Below, one piece after another: positions 27,957 to 36,674 of a DNA stretch of 46,629 nucleotides (position 1 is its first letter; each line of letters opens with the position of its first letter). Position numbers and translations under genes: made by a program. This DNA comes from Methylocella silvestris (GTDB lineage: Bacteria; Pseudomonadota; Alphaproteobacteria; Rhizobiales; Beijerinckiaceae). The notes under the pieces are model-generated. The model had not been told where the DNA came from and ran no database searches. It saw only the letters and a program-made list of their open reading frames with translations. The stretch spans positions 1 to 46,629 of the forward strand of contig NZ_PDZR01000029.1 of the NCBI RefSeq assembly GCF_002891535.1, in the 5' to 3' direction.

Positions 27957-28460
27957 TCACTTCGCTGCAGGGCCGTCAGCCGCCCCCCCGGCAGGCGGCG
28001 GCGCGCCACCGGTAGGCTGGCTGTCCGCGACTGGTGGAGGCCCGGCTTCGGGCGCCTTGAAAACGCGGCCATCGGGAAAGGTGAGGCTCGCCAGCGAGCC
28101 GCCTTCGGCGCCCGTCCGGTTGGGATGATAGCTGAAGCTCACCTCGTCGCCGGTATGAAAGGCTTTCGGCGAAAAGCCCTGCATGGCAAAAATTTGCGGC
28201 GCGACGCTGACGAGCAGCAGATCCTTGGACGAGCCGTCGGCTTGTTGAACCGTGATGATGATGGCGCAATGCGGCGCGCCCCAATGGAACTCCTTGATCG
28301 CGCCCCTACCGGAAACCTCTTGGGCCATGTCGTAGGCCGCGAAAGAGTGATGCGCGAATGCGGGCAAGGTGGGTCCCGTTATTGCCAGCATGGCGATGGT
28401 CACGCCCTGAAATGCCGCCCTCGACTTCCAGCTCCAGATGGTTCTCAATTTCGTTCTCAT
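27957..28460 (-). CDS. Secreted DUF6152-like protein
   Basis: The 167-residue protein starts at ATG 28460. It has an N-terminal membrane or signal segment (FQGVTIAMLAITGPTLPAFA) and the DUF6152-type core beginning HHSFAAYDM, with the pattern of a small periplasmic beta-barrel domain: AIKEFHWGAPHCAIIITV, then FHTGDEVSFSYHP and LASLTFPDGRVF. The twin His after the signal is a hallmark of this family. The last 30 residues are Pro/Gly/Ala-rich. The function of the family is not known to me. The start has only a weak upstream purine run. Confidence 0.7.
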   Translation of the reverse strand: MRTKLRTIWSWKSRAAFQGVTIAMLAITGPTLPAFAHHSFAAYDMAQEVSGRGAIKEFHWGAPHCAIIITVQQADGSSKDLLLVSVAPQIFAMQGFSPKAFHTGDEVSFSYHPNRTGAEGGSLASLTFPDGRVFKAPEAGPPPVADSQPTGGAPPPAGGAADGPAAK

Positions 28461-28871
28461 GAGCTGTGGCCACCCCCCTTTGCCAAGGTTTTCGCCCCGC
28501 AGAGTTCGGCCCGTTGTCGTTGTAGGATTTCGCGAGCTTCGATCGGCATCGAAAGTTTTTTCGACGCAGCAAAACAGCTGTCTCATTACGCGCCGGCCGC
28601 TGGTTGGAGCGTTTTGAGCTGGAACTCGCTCGCGGATGCTTGTCCGCGCCCCTTCAAACTCGATTGCGCGCGCACGCGCCTTCTCTCGCGCTGCGCGATG
28701 ACGATGGGAGGAGGAAATGAGTAAGCTAGTTTCTCCGATCCATCCCCGGCATGCTTTCTGGTGGTGGCCGCAAGCGAGCGGCGGCGCGGTTCTATGCGCG
28801 AGTTGGCGAACCGATCGTGAGCTCGAAAGCAACGAAGAACCGGCCCAATTGAAATAGAACAGGAGCACGGA
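28461..28871. other. Intergenic region with divergent promoters
   Basis: About 410 bases separate the DUF6152-like gene (minus) from the acetoacetate-decarboxylase-like gene (plus). A long frame covers the region on the minus strand but has no recognisable domain ahead of the signal peptide and is probably not translated. The promoter of the plus-strand gene should lie at about 28720-28860. I see no repeat or RNA element. Confidence 0.4.
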
Positions 28872-29762
28872 ATGCCTGCGAAACTGTTGCCTGGCGTGCG
28901 TTACAGGATGCCCGTCGTATTCGGCCCGACCCCCGGACCGCGGCAGCATCCCGAGGGCCGGCCCTGGACGCCGGAAGAGGCCGGCCGGATGCATTCAGAC
29001 TGGATGAAGATCAGTTATCGGACCGATCCGCAGAAACTGGAGCGGCTGCTTCCGCCAGGGTTTTCGCTTCGGGGCGAGCCAATCGTCTCGGTCTCCTGCG
29101 CCTGGTTCAAGAACCTGTTCTGGCTGGCGGGGCGCGGTTATGGCATTCTCTCGATCGACTTCCCGGTGACCTACCAAGGCAAGACCGAGCGGCTCGATGG
29201 CTCCTTCTGTCCAATCATCTGGGAGGGCAGCCCCGACGCCATCATGACCGGGCGCGAAGAACTTGGTTTCCCCAAAATGTTCGCCAACTTCACGGAGATC
29301 GATCGGAACGAAGATGCGGGCTCGGCGCGTTGCTCGGCATCCTGGTTCGACCACACTTTTTTCGACATCGAACTGCGTGAACTTGTGGAATTGAAGGAGT
29401 TCGAAAGGGGCCTGCCGGGATCGGACGGCGCGCAGCTTTATTACAAATACTTTCCCCGCACGAGCCCGTGGGGCAAAGACCAACCGGACGTGGCCTATGC
29501 CACCACAGCTGCGCCGCCTGCGGCAAAGGGTGGCGAGGCCGCCAACATCAATTTCGACGCCTTCGAATTCCGGAAGTGGGTCGGCCAAGGCGGGCTGAAT
29601 TGGCGCCGCGCAACGTTCGAGCAGTTGCCTTTGTCGTTCCATATCGTGAACAGCATGGCAGATCTCGATTTTCTTGAATTCGTCGACGCTGAGCTCGTGT
29701 CCTTCTCCGGCCCGGCGATTGGAGTCACCCTCAACTCCATGCGTGCGATCGAACCAGCCTGA
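28872..29762 (+). CDS. Acetoacetate decarboxylase-family protein
   Basis: The 296-residue protein has the ADC fold features: LERLLPPGFSLRGEPIVSVS near the start and GREELGFPKMFANF in the middle, where true acetoacetate decarboxylase has GREELGFPKK. The catalytic Lys pair of ADC uses two adjacent Lys; here the segment reads Lys-Met, so classical decarboxylation is doubtful. Family members with changed residues catalyse aldol, dehydratase or unknown reactions. AGGAG lies six bases before the ATG. A LysR gene follows 115 bases downstream on the same strand. Confidence 0.8.
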   Translation: MPAKLLPGVRYRMPVVFGPTPGPRQHPEGRPWTPEEAGRMHSDWMKISYRTDPQKLERLLPPGFSLRGEPIVSVSCAWFKNLFWLAGRGYGILSIDFPVTYQGKTERLDGSFCPIIWEGSPDAIMTGREELGFPKMFANFTEIDRNEDAGSARCSASWFDHTFFDIELRELVELKEFERGLPGSDGAQLYYKYFPRTSPWGKDQPDVAYATTAAPPAAKGGEAANINFDAFEFRKWVGQGGLNWRRATFEQLPLSFHIVNSMADLDFLEFVDAELVSFSGPAIGVTLNSMRAIEPA

Positions 29763-29877
29763 GCGCCTGCCGCCGCCAGGGTCCAAATCTCGCGACGGCG
29801 GCCTGCAATTTATTGTTGCTTCGTCGAAGGCGGCGCCCTGAACTGCGGTTCAATTCACGTGACCAGCGGGCCATTTC

Positions 29878-30780
29878 ATGCGCATCAACTTCCTCGGCAT
29901 TGAAGCTTTCCTGAGCATCGCAGACCGGGGCAGTTTCAAGGGCGCAGCGACTCATCTGAATCTCTCGCAGACCGCGCTGAGTCACCGGCTGCGCAAGCTC
30001 GAAGCAGAGCTCGGCCTTAGATTGTTTGCCCGCACCACGCGCAAAGTGCTGCTCACCCCGGCGGGGGCGGAACTGCTGCCGCGCGCGGGCGCCATGCTCG
30101 AGGAATTGGGCGCCGCCTGCGAAAACCTCAAGGCGCAGGGGCGGCAAAAGCGCGAGACCTTGTCGATCGGCTGCCTGCCCACAATCGCCACCTCGCACCT
30201 GCCGAAGCTGCTTGACGCCTTTTCGCAGCGCTTGCCCGATGTCGCAGTCCGAGTCTACGACAATTCCGCAGCCGAAATCGCCGATCTGGTCGAACGCGGC
30301 GAAGCGGAATTCGGGATCACCGTGCTTTCCGCCGGACGATGGGATCTGGAGATGCAGCCGCTCGCCAAGGAGCGCTATGTTCTGCTCTGTCCGCAAGATC
30401 ATCCGCTGGCGCGACGAAGCACGGTGGTCTGGAGCGATTTCGAGAACGAGCCCCTGGTGCGTGTCAGCGCGCAGACCGCCAACCGCGCGATCATCGATTC
30501 TGCATTGGGCGCGCGTGGCGAAAGACTGAAATGGCGCTACGAGGTTCAACACATCGCCACCGCCGCTGGCCTCGTCGCGGATCATGTCGCGCTGACCATC
30601 GCGCCGCAGCTGTCGCTCAACGCCGCCTTTTCCCCCGGCTTGGTTGCGCTGCCGATCCGCAATCCCTCGATCACGCGCACTTTGGGCATCGTGTCCCGGT
30701 GCAACGTGCCGATGTCTGACGCCGCCGCAATACTGCTTGCGCTGGTGAAGCGCCGGTTCCGTGAGTCGAGGGAGGATTGA
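29878..30780 (+). CDS. LysR-type transcriptional regulator
   Basis: The 300-residue protein has the N-terminal winged HTH (FLSIADRGSFKGAATHLNLS, QTALSHRLRKLEAELGLRLF) and a full effector domain. It is complete and is the clear paralogue of the decayed LysR at 24676-25080 beside the lig operon. Its wording (VWSDFENEP, LVADHVALTIAPQ) is of the GbpR/CbbR-like kind used for aromatic acids. It may control the preceding ADC-like gene, the lig operon in trans, or both. Confidence 0.93.
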   Translation: MRINFLGIEAFLSIADRGSFKGAATHLNLSQTALSHRLRKLEAELGLRLFARTTRKVLLTPAGAELLPRAGAMLEELGAACENLKAQGRQKRETLSIGCLPTIATSHLPKLLDAFSQRLPDVAVRVYDNSAAEIADLVERGEAEFGITVLSAGRWDLEMQPLAKERYVLLCPQDHPLARRSTVVWSDFENEPLVRVSAQTANRAIIDSALGARGERLKWRYEVQHIATAAGLVADHVALTIAPQLSLNAAFSPGLVALPIRNPSITRTLGIVSRCNVPMSDAAAILLALVKRRFRESRED

Positions 30781-31242
30781 CGATTGAAGTCCATGCCAAA
30801 TGCGGCCGTGTCGTCGGACAGACGTCCTCGGATTTGTCGCTAGACTGGTCACGCCCGGGAAGTCACGGTCGGGTCGTTTGGTTATCAGCCCCGGCAGGTT
30901 GAGCGTTAAACGCGCCGATCACGCTTTGGCGTTAAATAGCAATCTGACATGGTTGTGTGTCCCCGCAACCAACCGTTCTTGCGAAAGCGAGGCGCCCCCG
31001 GTCTCCGAAAGGACATCGGGGCTTTTCCCTGTTCCCCGCGAACCCGCAGGATCGCTAACGGGAAGGCTTTGCTTCAGAGCTTCTGGCTCCTTGACGCCGA
31101 TGACGCAGCAGCGCGCGGCGGTTGGGCGGCCACGCAATTCGGCCTTCAGGATCGCCGGCGGATTGCAACCACTGGCGCGACGTCAATTCCGGGATGAGCG
31201 CGCGCCCGCCTCGTGAAATTCCTTTCGATCGGCGCCTCGCGC
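30781..31242. other. Intergenic region between the ends of LysR and PucR-type genes
   Basis: About 460 bases lie between two genes that converge. The open frames here carry no recognisable domain. I see no terminator with a T-tract, no repeat and no RNA gene. Confidence 0.4.
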
Positions 31243-33480
31243 TTATTTCGCTTCAAGCGTCAGGCTCAGGCGAATCCCTATATCGGCGAGCAGCCGATCC
31301 TGATGACGGCCGAGATTGAGGCCTGTCAGGCGTGACACTTTACCGAGCCGATAGGCGATGGTCTTTTGATGCATTCCGAGCTTGGCGGCGGTCGCAATCT
31401 GCGAGCAGTCGCACTCGAAAAATGTCTGCATCGTCTCCAGGAGGATTTTACGCGACGGCTCGGGCTCCGACGTAAGCTCGCCAAGGATCTCCTCGCTGAC
31501 GCGCCTGATGTCCGTTTTGCCGCGCAAATTGATCAACAGGCCGAGCACGCCGATGTCGCTATAACAGGCGACCGGTTGGCCGCGGCGGTATTGCGCGACT
31601 TCGAGGGCTACGGTTCCTTCACGGAAACAGGCCGGCAGCTTTCGCAGATCGCCGCATGGTCCGCTGATGCCCGCCTTCAGCGAAAGGCCTGGAGTTTCAC
31701 GCCTGATGTCGCTGATCATGCGGGCCGCCGTGGCGCAAAGCGACTCCGCGTCAGCGGCCTTGCAGATCATGCGCAGCTGATCGCCGCGCAGGCCTACCAT
31801 ATGGGCGCTTTGTCCAAGCTCGGAGAGGCGGGCGCGGTCAAGCACGCGGTCATGGGTGGTTCCATCCGGCAGGCCGGCGCGGCCGTCCCGGCCACATCCA
31901 AAACCCTCCAGAGTGGCGACAAGCACGCAGACTTTTCCCCTGAAGGACACGTTCATTTCCCGCGCGCGATCGAGCGCCGCGGCGCTCACCATTTCATCGC
32001 CCTCGAGCAGATCCCAGAGCACCGCCTGCACCGTCTCTGCGCGCGCGCGGGCGGCGCTCCGACGTTCGAGCAACAGCATCGCGACCGCGAGCGAAACATG
32101 GCTTAGCGCTAATCTCGTCGTCTCGGATGGATCAGCTTCGCCGTGCCAGACAATCCAGCCAAGCAGTTCAGCGCCCGCGAGAACAGGCTGCGCCAGCACA
32201 TGGTCAGCGCCCGCGCCTTTGATGATCGCCTGATCGGGAATGCGATTAACTTTCTTGATGATGGACCGCGCCACATCAAGGATCGGACCCGCGCTTTCTA
32301 CGGGATCGGGCTGCGCGGTCTCGACGGCGAGATCGCGATCCAGCACCAGGACAGTGCCCGCCACATGCTCCGCAGTCGTCGCCGCCAGGACGGCAAGAGA
32401 GCGGCCGCTCAGCATCAGTTGAACGATTTTTTCCTGAAACTTGGCTGAATTCTCGATCGTGCTGCAACGTTGCGCGAGAGCGGCATTGGCGACCGCCAGC
32501 TCCGCGGCGGCGGAGGCGCGCGATTGCAAGAGCTCCGCATTGACGATCGCAAGTGAAGCAAGGCCGGCCAGCGCGAGAAGCAGGTTGGTATCCTGCTCGG
32601 TATAGGTTGAAGGCCGCCGCCGCCATACTTCGAGGACGCCAATGACCGCATCGCGCGAGAGAATGGGCGCGGCCGCCGCCGACCGCACCTTTTCAATCCG
32701 CGCGAGGGGAATGAAGTCAGGACTGATCGCATCGCTATCGACGTAATTGGCGACGACGCAAGGCTCGCTGGTGGCCAGCACGCGTCCGGCGACGCCCTTT
32801 CCGGGCTTCATGCGCAGCTTAGCCATCTCAACTGAAAAATGGCCGACGCAATTTCGCATCACCACCTCGTCGCCGTCGCGCATCAGCGCGCCGCAAATGT
32901 CCGAAGCAAGCAGCCGCTTGGTTTCATGACTGACGAGAAGCAGGATCTCCTCAATGTCGGAACTCTGGAGGATACGCACAGCAACGTTCTGAAGCGCCTG
33001 CATCTCCGTCGCGTTGCGGCTCGAACTGTCCTGGCGCTCGCCTGTCGCGATCGCAAGATCGATGCAATTTGCTGCGACGCCCAGCGCTTTCAGGCGGACT
33101 TCGCCGATAGCAGCGTGGTCAATCAGCGCCACGATGCTTCCGGGGCGGATAGGCGCCACAATGCGATTATCCGCGAGAAAAGGAGAGCCCGCAGAAATCT
33201 CCGGCTCGGGCGCGGGGTCGATGCGCGACGGGGCGTCCGGCATGTTGAGCTGACGCCACGGGCGCCAGCTTCCGGCGGCGTTGACGAGGATCCGCACGGC
33301 GCGCGCATCGGCAAACTCCAAAAGCGATCGTTCGGCCTCCGCAAACACCGAATGCGAACCGCCTTCAACCGCCGCCACGACGCGCCGCGTCAGCGCATCC
33401 AGAGCAAGAAACGGGTCGTCGCCGACTTCGGGCGTCGAACGACGCGCGGGCGCGCAGAGATCCAGTTTGGATGCAACCAC
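31243..33480 (-). CDS. GAF-domain PucR/CdaR-type transcriptional regulator
   Basis: The 745-residue protein starts at a GTG (33480) with GAGGAG seven bases upstream. It has a variable N-terminal part (1-165), a GAF-type ligand-binding domain at about 170-325 (SDIEEILLLVSHETKRLL, then GKGVAGRVLATSEP), a second sensor-like region (350-480), a CdaR-type central domain (about 490-640) and a C-terminal PucR helix-turn-helix (CSQIATAAKLGMHQKTIAYR, then LGKVSRLTGL). GAF-PucR activators such as those for phenol or polyol genes sense small molecules. It lies 82 bases downstream of the PPDK-like gene on the same strand and is the probable controller of the right-hand cluster. Confidence 0.88.
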   Translation of the reverse strand: MVASKLDLCAPARRSTPEVGDDPFLALDALTRRVVAAVEGGSHSVFAEAERSLLEFADARAVRILVNAAGSWRPWRQLNMPDAPSRIDPAPEPEISAGSPFLADNRIVAPIRPGSIVALIDHAAIGEVRLKALGVAANCIDLAIATGERQDSSSRNATEMQALQNVAVRILQSSDIEEILLLVSHETKRLLASDICGALMRDGDEVVMRNCVGHFSVEMAKLRMKPGKGVAGRVLATSEPCVVANYVDSDAISPDFIPLARIEKVRSAAAAPILSRDAVIGVLEVWRRRPSTYTEQDTNLLLALAGLASLAIVNAELLQSRASAAAELAVANAALAQRCSTIENSAKFQEKIVQLMLSGRSLAVLAATTAEHVAGTVLVLDRDLAVETAQPDPVESAGPILDVARSIIKKVNRIPDQAIIKGAGADHVLAQPVLAGAELLGWIVWHGEADPSETTRLALSHVSLAVAMLLLERRSAARARAETVQAVLWDLLEGDEMVSAAALDRAREMNVSFRGKVCVLVATLEGFGCGRDGRAGLPDGTTHDRVLDRARLSELGQSAHMVGLRGDQLRMICKAADAESLCATAARMISDIRRETPGLSLKAGISGPCGDLRKLPACFREGTVALEVAQYRRGQPVACYSDIGVLGLLINLRGKTDIRRVSEEILGELTSEPEPSRKILLETMQTFFECDCSQIATAAKLGMHQKTIAYRLGKVSRLTGLNLGRHQDRLLADIGIRLSLTLEAK

Positions 33481-33562
33481 GTCGTCTCCTCATGAATGCC
33501 GCGGTCCCTGAACCGGGCGCAGGCGGCGCCGGGCTTCTTTTCGAGCCCTATCTGGCGCAGGA

Positions 33563-36058
33563 TCATAAATTAAATACAGCCTCCTGTCCTAGCACAAGGC
33601 AAACAACCTCGCGGTTGCCGGGAGAAACGCCAAAAGTGCGGAAGCCTTCCCCATAGAGAGCACGAAGCAGGCCGAGATCGCAGCCGGCGCCGCAATCAAC
33701 GCCGACGCGTTCGGCAGCGCCCGACGCATTCGCCAGTTTGTTCAGGAGAGAGGCGAGAAACGGCTTCAGGGAGCCACGCGGATGCGCGCTCATGAGGCCT
33801 TGCTGGACATAGTCATCAAGCGCGGTCGCGACCAGATAATGCTCGGGCGTCAATCCATGCGCGGACAAAAGGATCTCGTCCATGTCGAGCCACAAGGTCG
33901 CGCCTTCTGCGAGCATTGCAGGCGCTGCGTCGAGGCACGCCACATTCTGAACGGTGACGCCGGCGGCGAGATTTGGAAACGCTTCGGCTTCATCGTGGAA
34001 ACGACGCCATTCGCCGACGTCTGTGACGCCGCCAAGGAAGACTGTGACAGGCGCGTCCCGATCCAAGGACGCCTGCGAAAGCCCATGAAGCAAGGGCCGG
34101 TAAAATGCCGGGCTGCCAAGCGGCAGAAACAGGCGCGGGTCGAGATCGGACCAATCGGGAATGAGTGAGCGGGCGCGTTCGGACGCCAGCCTCGGAAGGC
34201 GAATATGGTTTATCTGCGCCTCGGCGCATTCGAGAATCCTTGTGGCGAGCGTTCGCGCGATCTCCGCCAGGCCGCTTTCCGTCGTCGCGGCGTTTGCGCG
34301 TCCAATCCGGCTGACGCAATCGATAAGAGCTGCGATCGAGCCGGTCGCGAGGGCGAAATCGGTCATTCCGATCATTGCGCGCGCGGCCCCGGCCCCCTCG
34401 ATCTGCGCGGCCTCGCCGCCGTTATGAGTCACGGTAAAGATCGTCGCTCGCGACAGCGCGTCGGCTTTTTCGAGCAACCGAGATAAGCGTCGAGCGCCTT
34501 GAACCGGCGCGATGAGATCAATCGCGCCTTCGTAAACAAGACCGCTTGCGCCATCGATGGCGATCCAGTCGCCCTCGCAATAGCGTTTGCCGCCTGCGAC
34601 GAAAACCTTCTCGTTCGGATTGATCTCGATCGTCTCGCATCCAACGATGCAAGGCTTGTCGAGCGCCCGGGAGACGACGGCGGCATGGCTCAGCGCGCCT
34701 CCCCGCGCCGTCAATATGCCGCCGGCCGCGATCATGCCGCGAATGTCGAGCGGGCTCGTCGTCGGCCGCACGAGGATGACGGCCTCGCCCGCCGCCACGC
34801 GCTCGGCCGCGCGGTCCGAATCGAAAATCGCGACGCCGCTCGCCTGCCCGGGCGAAGAGCCGATGCCTTTTGCGATGCTTCGCGCGCCGGCGAGTTTGGC
34901 GGGATCGAACACAGGACGCAGCAGCCGTTTCACTTGCTCGGCGGAGACCCGCTTGAGGCCGGCCGCCGGGTCGACCAGGCCCTCTTCGACAAGATCCGCG
35001 GCGATGCGGACGGCAGCCTCGGCCGTGCGCTTGGCGGGGCGCACCTGAAGCAGATAGAGCCTGCCCGATTCGACGGTGAATTCGATGTCGACGGCATCGC
35101 CGTAGAGGCGCTCCAGCGTGCGCGCATGCTCGTCGAGCTTTGCGCGCAGATCGGCGTAGGCCCCCTCGCAGCGGGAGAGGTCGATCGGCGTCTTCGCCCC
35201 GGAGACGATATCCTCGCCCTGACGGCCAGCGAGATATTCCCCATAGAGTGCCGGATCGCCGTCATTCGGATTGCGTGAGAAGGCGACGCCGGAGCCGGAA
35301 TTATCGTCGGCGTTGCCAAAGACCATGGCCTGCACCGTGACCGCCGTTCCGAGTTCCTCGGCTATGCCGTGATGGAGGCGATAGGCTTTTGCCCGCGGGC
35401 TGTCCCAGGATGCGAAGACCGCCGAGATGGTTTGATCGAGCTGGGCGCGCGGATCCGTCGATGCGTCCTCCCCCTGTGCGGCGACGTAGGCGACGATCGC
35501 CGCTTCCAGCGCCTCGAGATCAATTCGTCCGGCGATTGCGGCCGCGCGCTGTGGCGCAATTTCCTCGGCGAGAACCTCACCGTCGAGGCCGAGCACGATC
35601 TCGGCGTACATCTTCCAGAATCGTAGCCAGCTATCGATGACGAATTCGCGCGCGCCGGCGCCAGCGATCATTTTGGCGGCCAGCTTCGCGTCGAGGCCCA
35701 AATTCAGAACGGTGTCCATCATTCCCGGCATGCTGACCTGCGCGCCCGAGCGGACCGACACGAGGAGAGGCAGCTCGCCATCCCCGGCGACGCCGAACCT
35801 CCGCCCCGCCTGCGCGCCGAGCGCCGCCATAGCCTCGTCGACCTGGCGGCGCAGAGCGCCCGGAAGACGCCGGCCGTTCGCGTGGAAGGCATGGAAGGCG
35901 TCAGTGCCGATGGCGAAAGCCGGCGGCGCGGGGATGCCCGCCGCGACCATCCGGGCTAGCCCGGTCGCCTTGCCGCCAAATCTCCTGCCATCGCTCGGAT
36001 CGAGCTCGCGGATGTCCCAGACGAAGCAGGCCGCCGTCGTTTCAAGCACCTCAGACAT
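33563..36058 (-). CDS. Pyruvate-phosphate-dikinase-like phosphotransferase with diverged C-terminus
   Basis: The 831-residue protein has three parts. Residues 20-345 are a canonical PPDK ATP-grasp domain (SVRSGAQVSMPGMMDTVLNL, VQAMVFGNADDNSGSGVAFS, ending LLQVRPAKRT). Residues 395-520 are a swivelling phosphohistidine domain with the phosphoryl carrier His458 in LTARGGALSHAAVVSR. Residues 530-831 occupy the place of the PEP/pyruvate barrel but lack its GLCRTEHMF, GTNDLTQ and SCSP motifs; the corresponding places read AARAMIGMTDFAL, LWLDMDEILL and FGVSPGN. Usual PPDK has about 880 residues. It should form phospho-His from ATP, but the acceptor is probably not pyruvate (inference). The ATG overlaps the upstream gene by eight bases. 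Confidence 0.85.
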   Translation of the reverse strand: MSEVLETTAACFVWDIRELDPSDGRRFGGKATGLARMVAAGIPAPPAFAIGTDAFHAFHANGRRLPGALRRQVDEAMAALGAQAGRRFGVAGDGELPLLVSVRSGAQVSMPGMMDTVLNLGLDAKLAAKMIAGAGAREFVIDSWLRFWKMYAEIVLGLDGEVLAEEIAPQRAAAIAGRIDLEALEAAIVAYVAAQGEDASTDPRAQLDQTISAVFASWDSPRAKAYRLHHGIAEELGTAVTVQAMVFGNADDNSGSGVAFSRNPNDGDPALYGEYLAGRQGEDIVSGAKTPIDLSRCEGAYADLRAKLDEHARTLERLYGDAVDIEFTVESGRLYLLQVRPAKRTAEAAVRIAADLVEEGLVDPAAGLKRVSAEQVKRLLRPVFDPAKLAGARSIAKGIGSSPGQASGVAIFDSDRAAERVAAGEAVILVRPTTSPLDIRGMIAAGGILTARGGALSHAAVVSRALDKPCIVGCETIEINPNEKVFVAGGKRYCEGDWIAIDGASGLVYEGAIDLIAPVQGARRLSRLLEKADALSRATIFTVTHNGGEAAQIEGAGAARAMIGMTDFALATGSIAALIDCVSRIGRANAATTESGLAEIARTLATRILECAEAQINHIRLPRLASERARSLIPDWSDLDPRLFLPLGSPAFYRPLLHGLSQASLDRDAPVTVFLGGVTDVGEWRRFHDEAEAFPNLAAGVTVQNVACLDAAPAMLAEGATLWLDMDEILLSAHGLTPEHYLVATALDDYVQQGLMSAHPRGSLKPFLASLLNKLANASGAAERVGVDCGAGCDLGLLRALYGEGFRTFGVSPGNREVVCLVLGQEAVFNL

Positions 36059-36671
36059 CGCGCGGGCGTCCTATCAGAGCAAGAATATCCTCGTGAAATT
36101 CGAACCAGATGTTGTGCATGGAATCCACCGTCGGCTTGCAGACGAAATCGTCGTCGCCGCGGTCGGCGCGCGCCATCGCCCGTTCGAAGCGCTTGGCGTA
36201 TTTTTCATAACGGGACACGTCGGTGGCGAGCTGGCGCAAGGTCCGGATCATCCGCTCGACGAGTTTCGTCATCTTTTCGCGGGCGCGATCGTCTCCGGCA
36301 GACGTCTGCCAGTCGGAAACCGCCTTGATGAACTGCTGGTTGAGGCTTGTTTCGAATTTGTCGTACCAGGCGATGACGCCGGCCTGCGCGCGCAATGGCG
36401 CATAGACCTCGCGGTAGAAGGCGAGCACTTTTGCGGTCCCTTTTTCGTCAAGGACGAAAGAGCCGCCAAGATCGATCACAGCCTCCTCGCCCTGCTGCCG
36501 CTTCAGGATGCCCTCAACCTCGGGCTCTGCGAGTTCGGCGACCTCGACGACATGCTGTGGCGTCGCCATCTTGTGCAGATAGATGGCGTTCAAGACGTCA
36601 AATGTGTCGTCGTCGATCAAGGGCGCGACCGGCGGCGATTCCATCGATGCGCGATTGCCGGAAACCATCAT
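36051..36671 (-). CDS. Unrecognised 206-residue protein of the PPDK-like operon
   Basis: I do not recognise this protein. The N-terminal 90 residues could be a small winged-helix-like or regulatory fold (DDDTFDVLNAIYLHKMATPQ, VEGILKRQQGEEAVIDLGGS). The rest is strongly helical and charged (KMTKLVERMIRTLRQLATDV, SRYEKYAKRFERAMARADRG). No signal peptide or membrane helix is present, so it is cytoplasmic. GGAG lies seven bases before the ATG. It starts three bases after the 469-residue gene ends and overlaps the PPDK-like start by eight bases, so all three are made together, as expected for subunits of one complex. Confidence 0.8.
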   Translation of the reverse strand: MMVSGNRASMESPPVAPLIDDDTFDVLNAIYLHKMATPQHVVEVAELAEPEVEGILKRQQGEEAVIDLGGSFVLDEKGTAKVLAFYREVYAPLRAQAGVIAWYDKFETSLNQQFIKAVSDWQTSAGDDRAREKMTKLVERMIRTLRQLATDVSRYEKYAKRFERAMARADRGDDDFVCKPTVDSMHNIWFEFHEDILALIGRPRDV

Positions 36672-36674
36672 GAC

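Noticed and set aside
29763-29805. Terminator after the ADC-like gene
   Set aside because: A 7-base GC stem with a 20-base loop and a weak T-rich stretch is present but too loose to call.
30781-31242. Possible transposase or regulator remnant in the gap
   Set aside because: Translations of both strands gave no recognisable motif.
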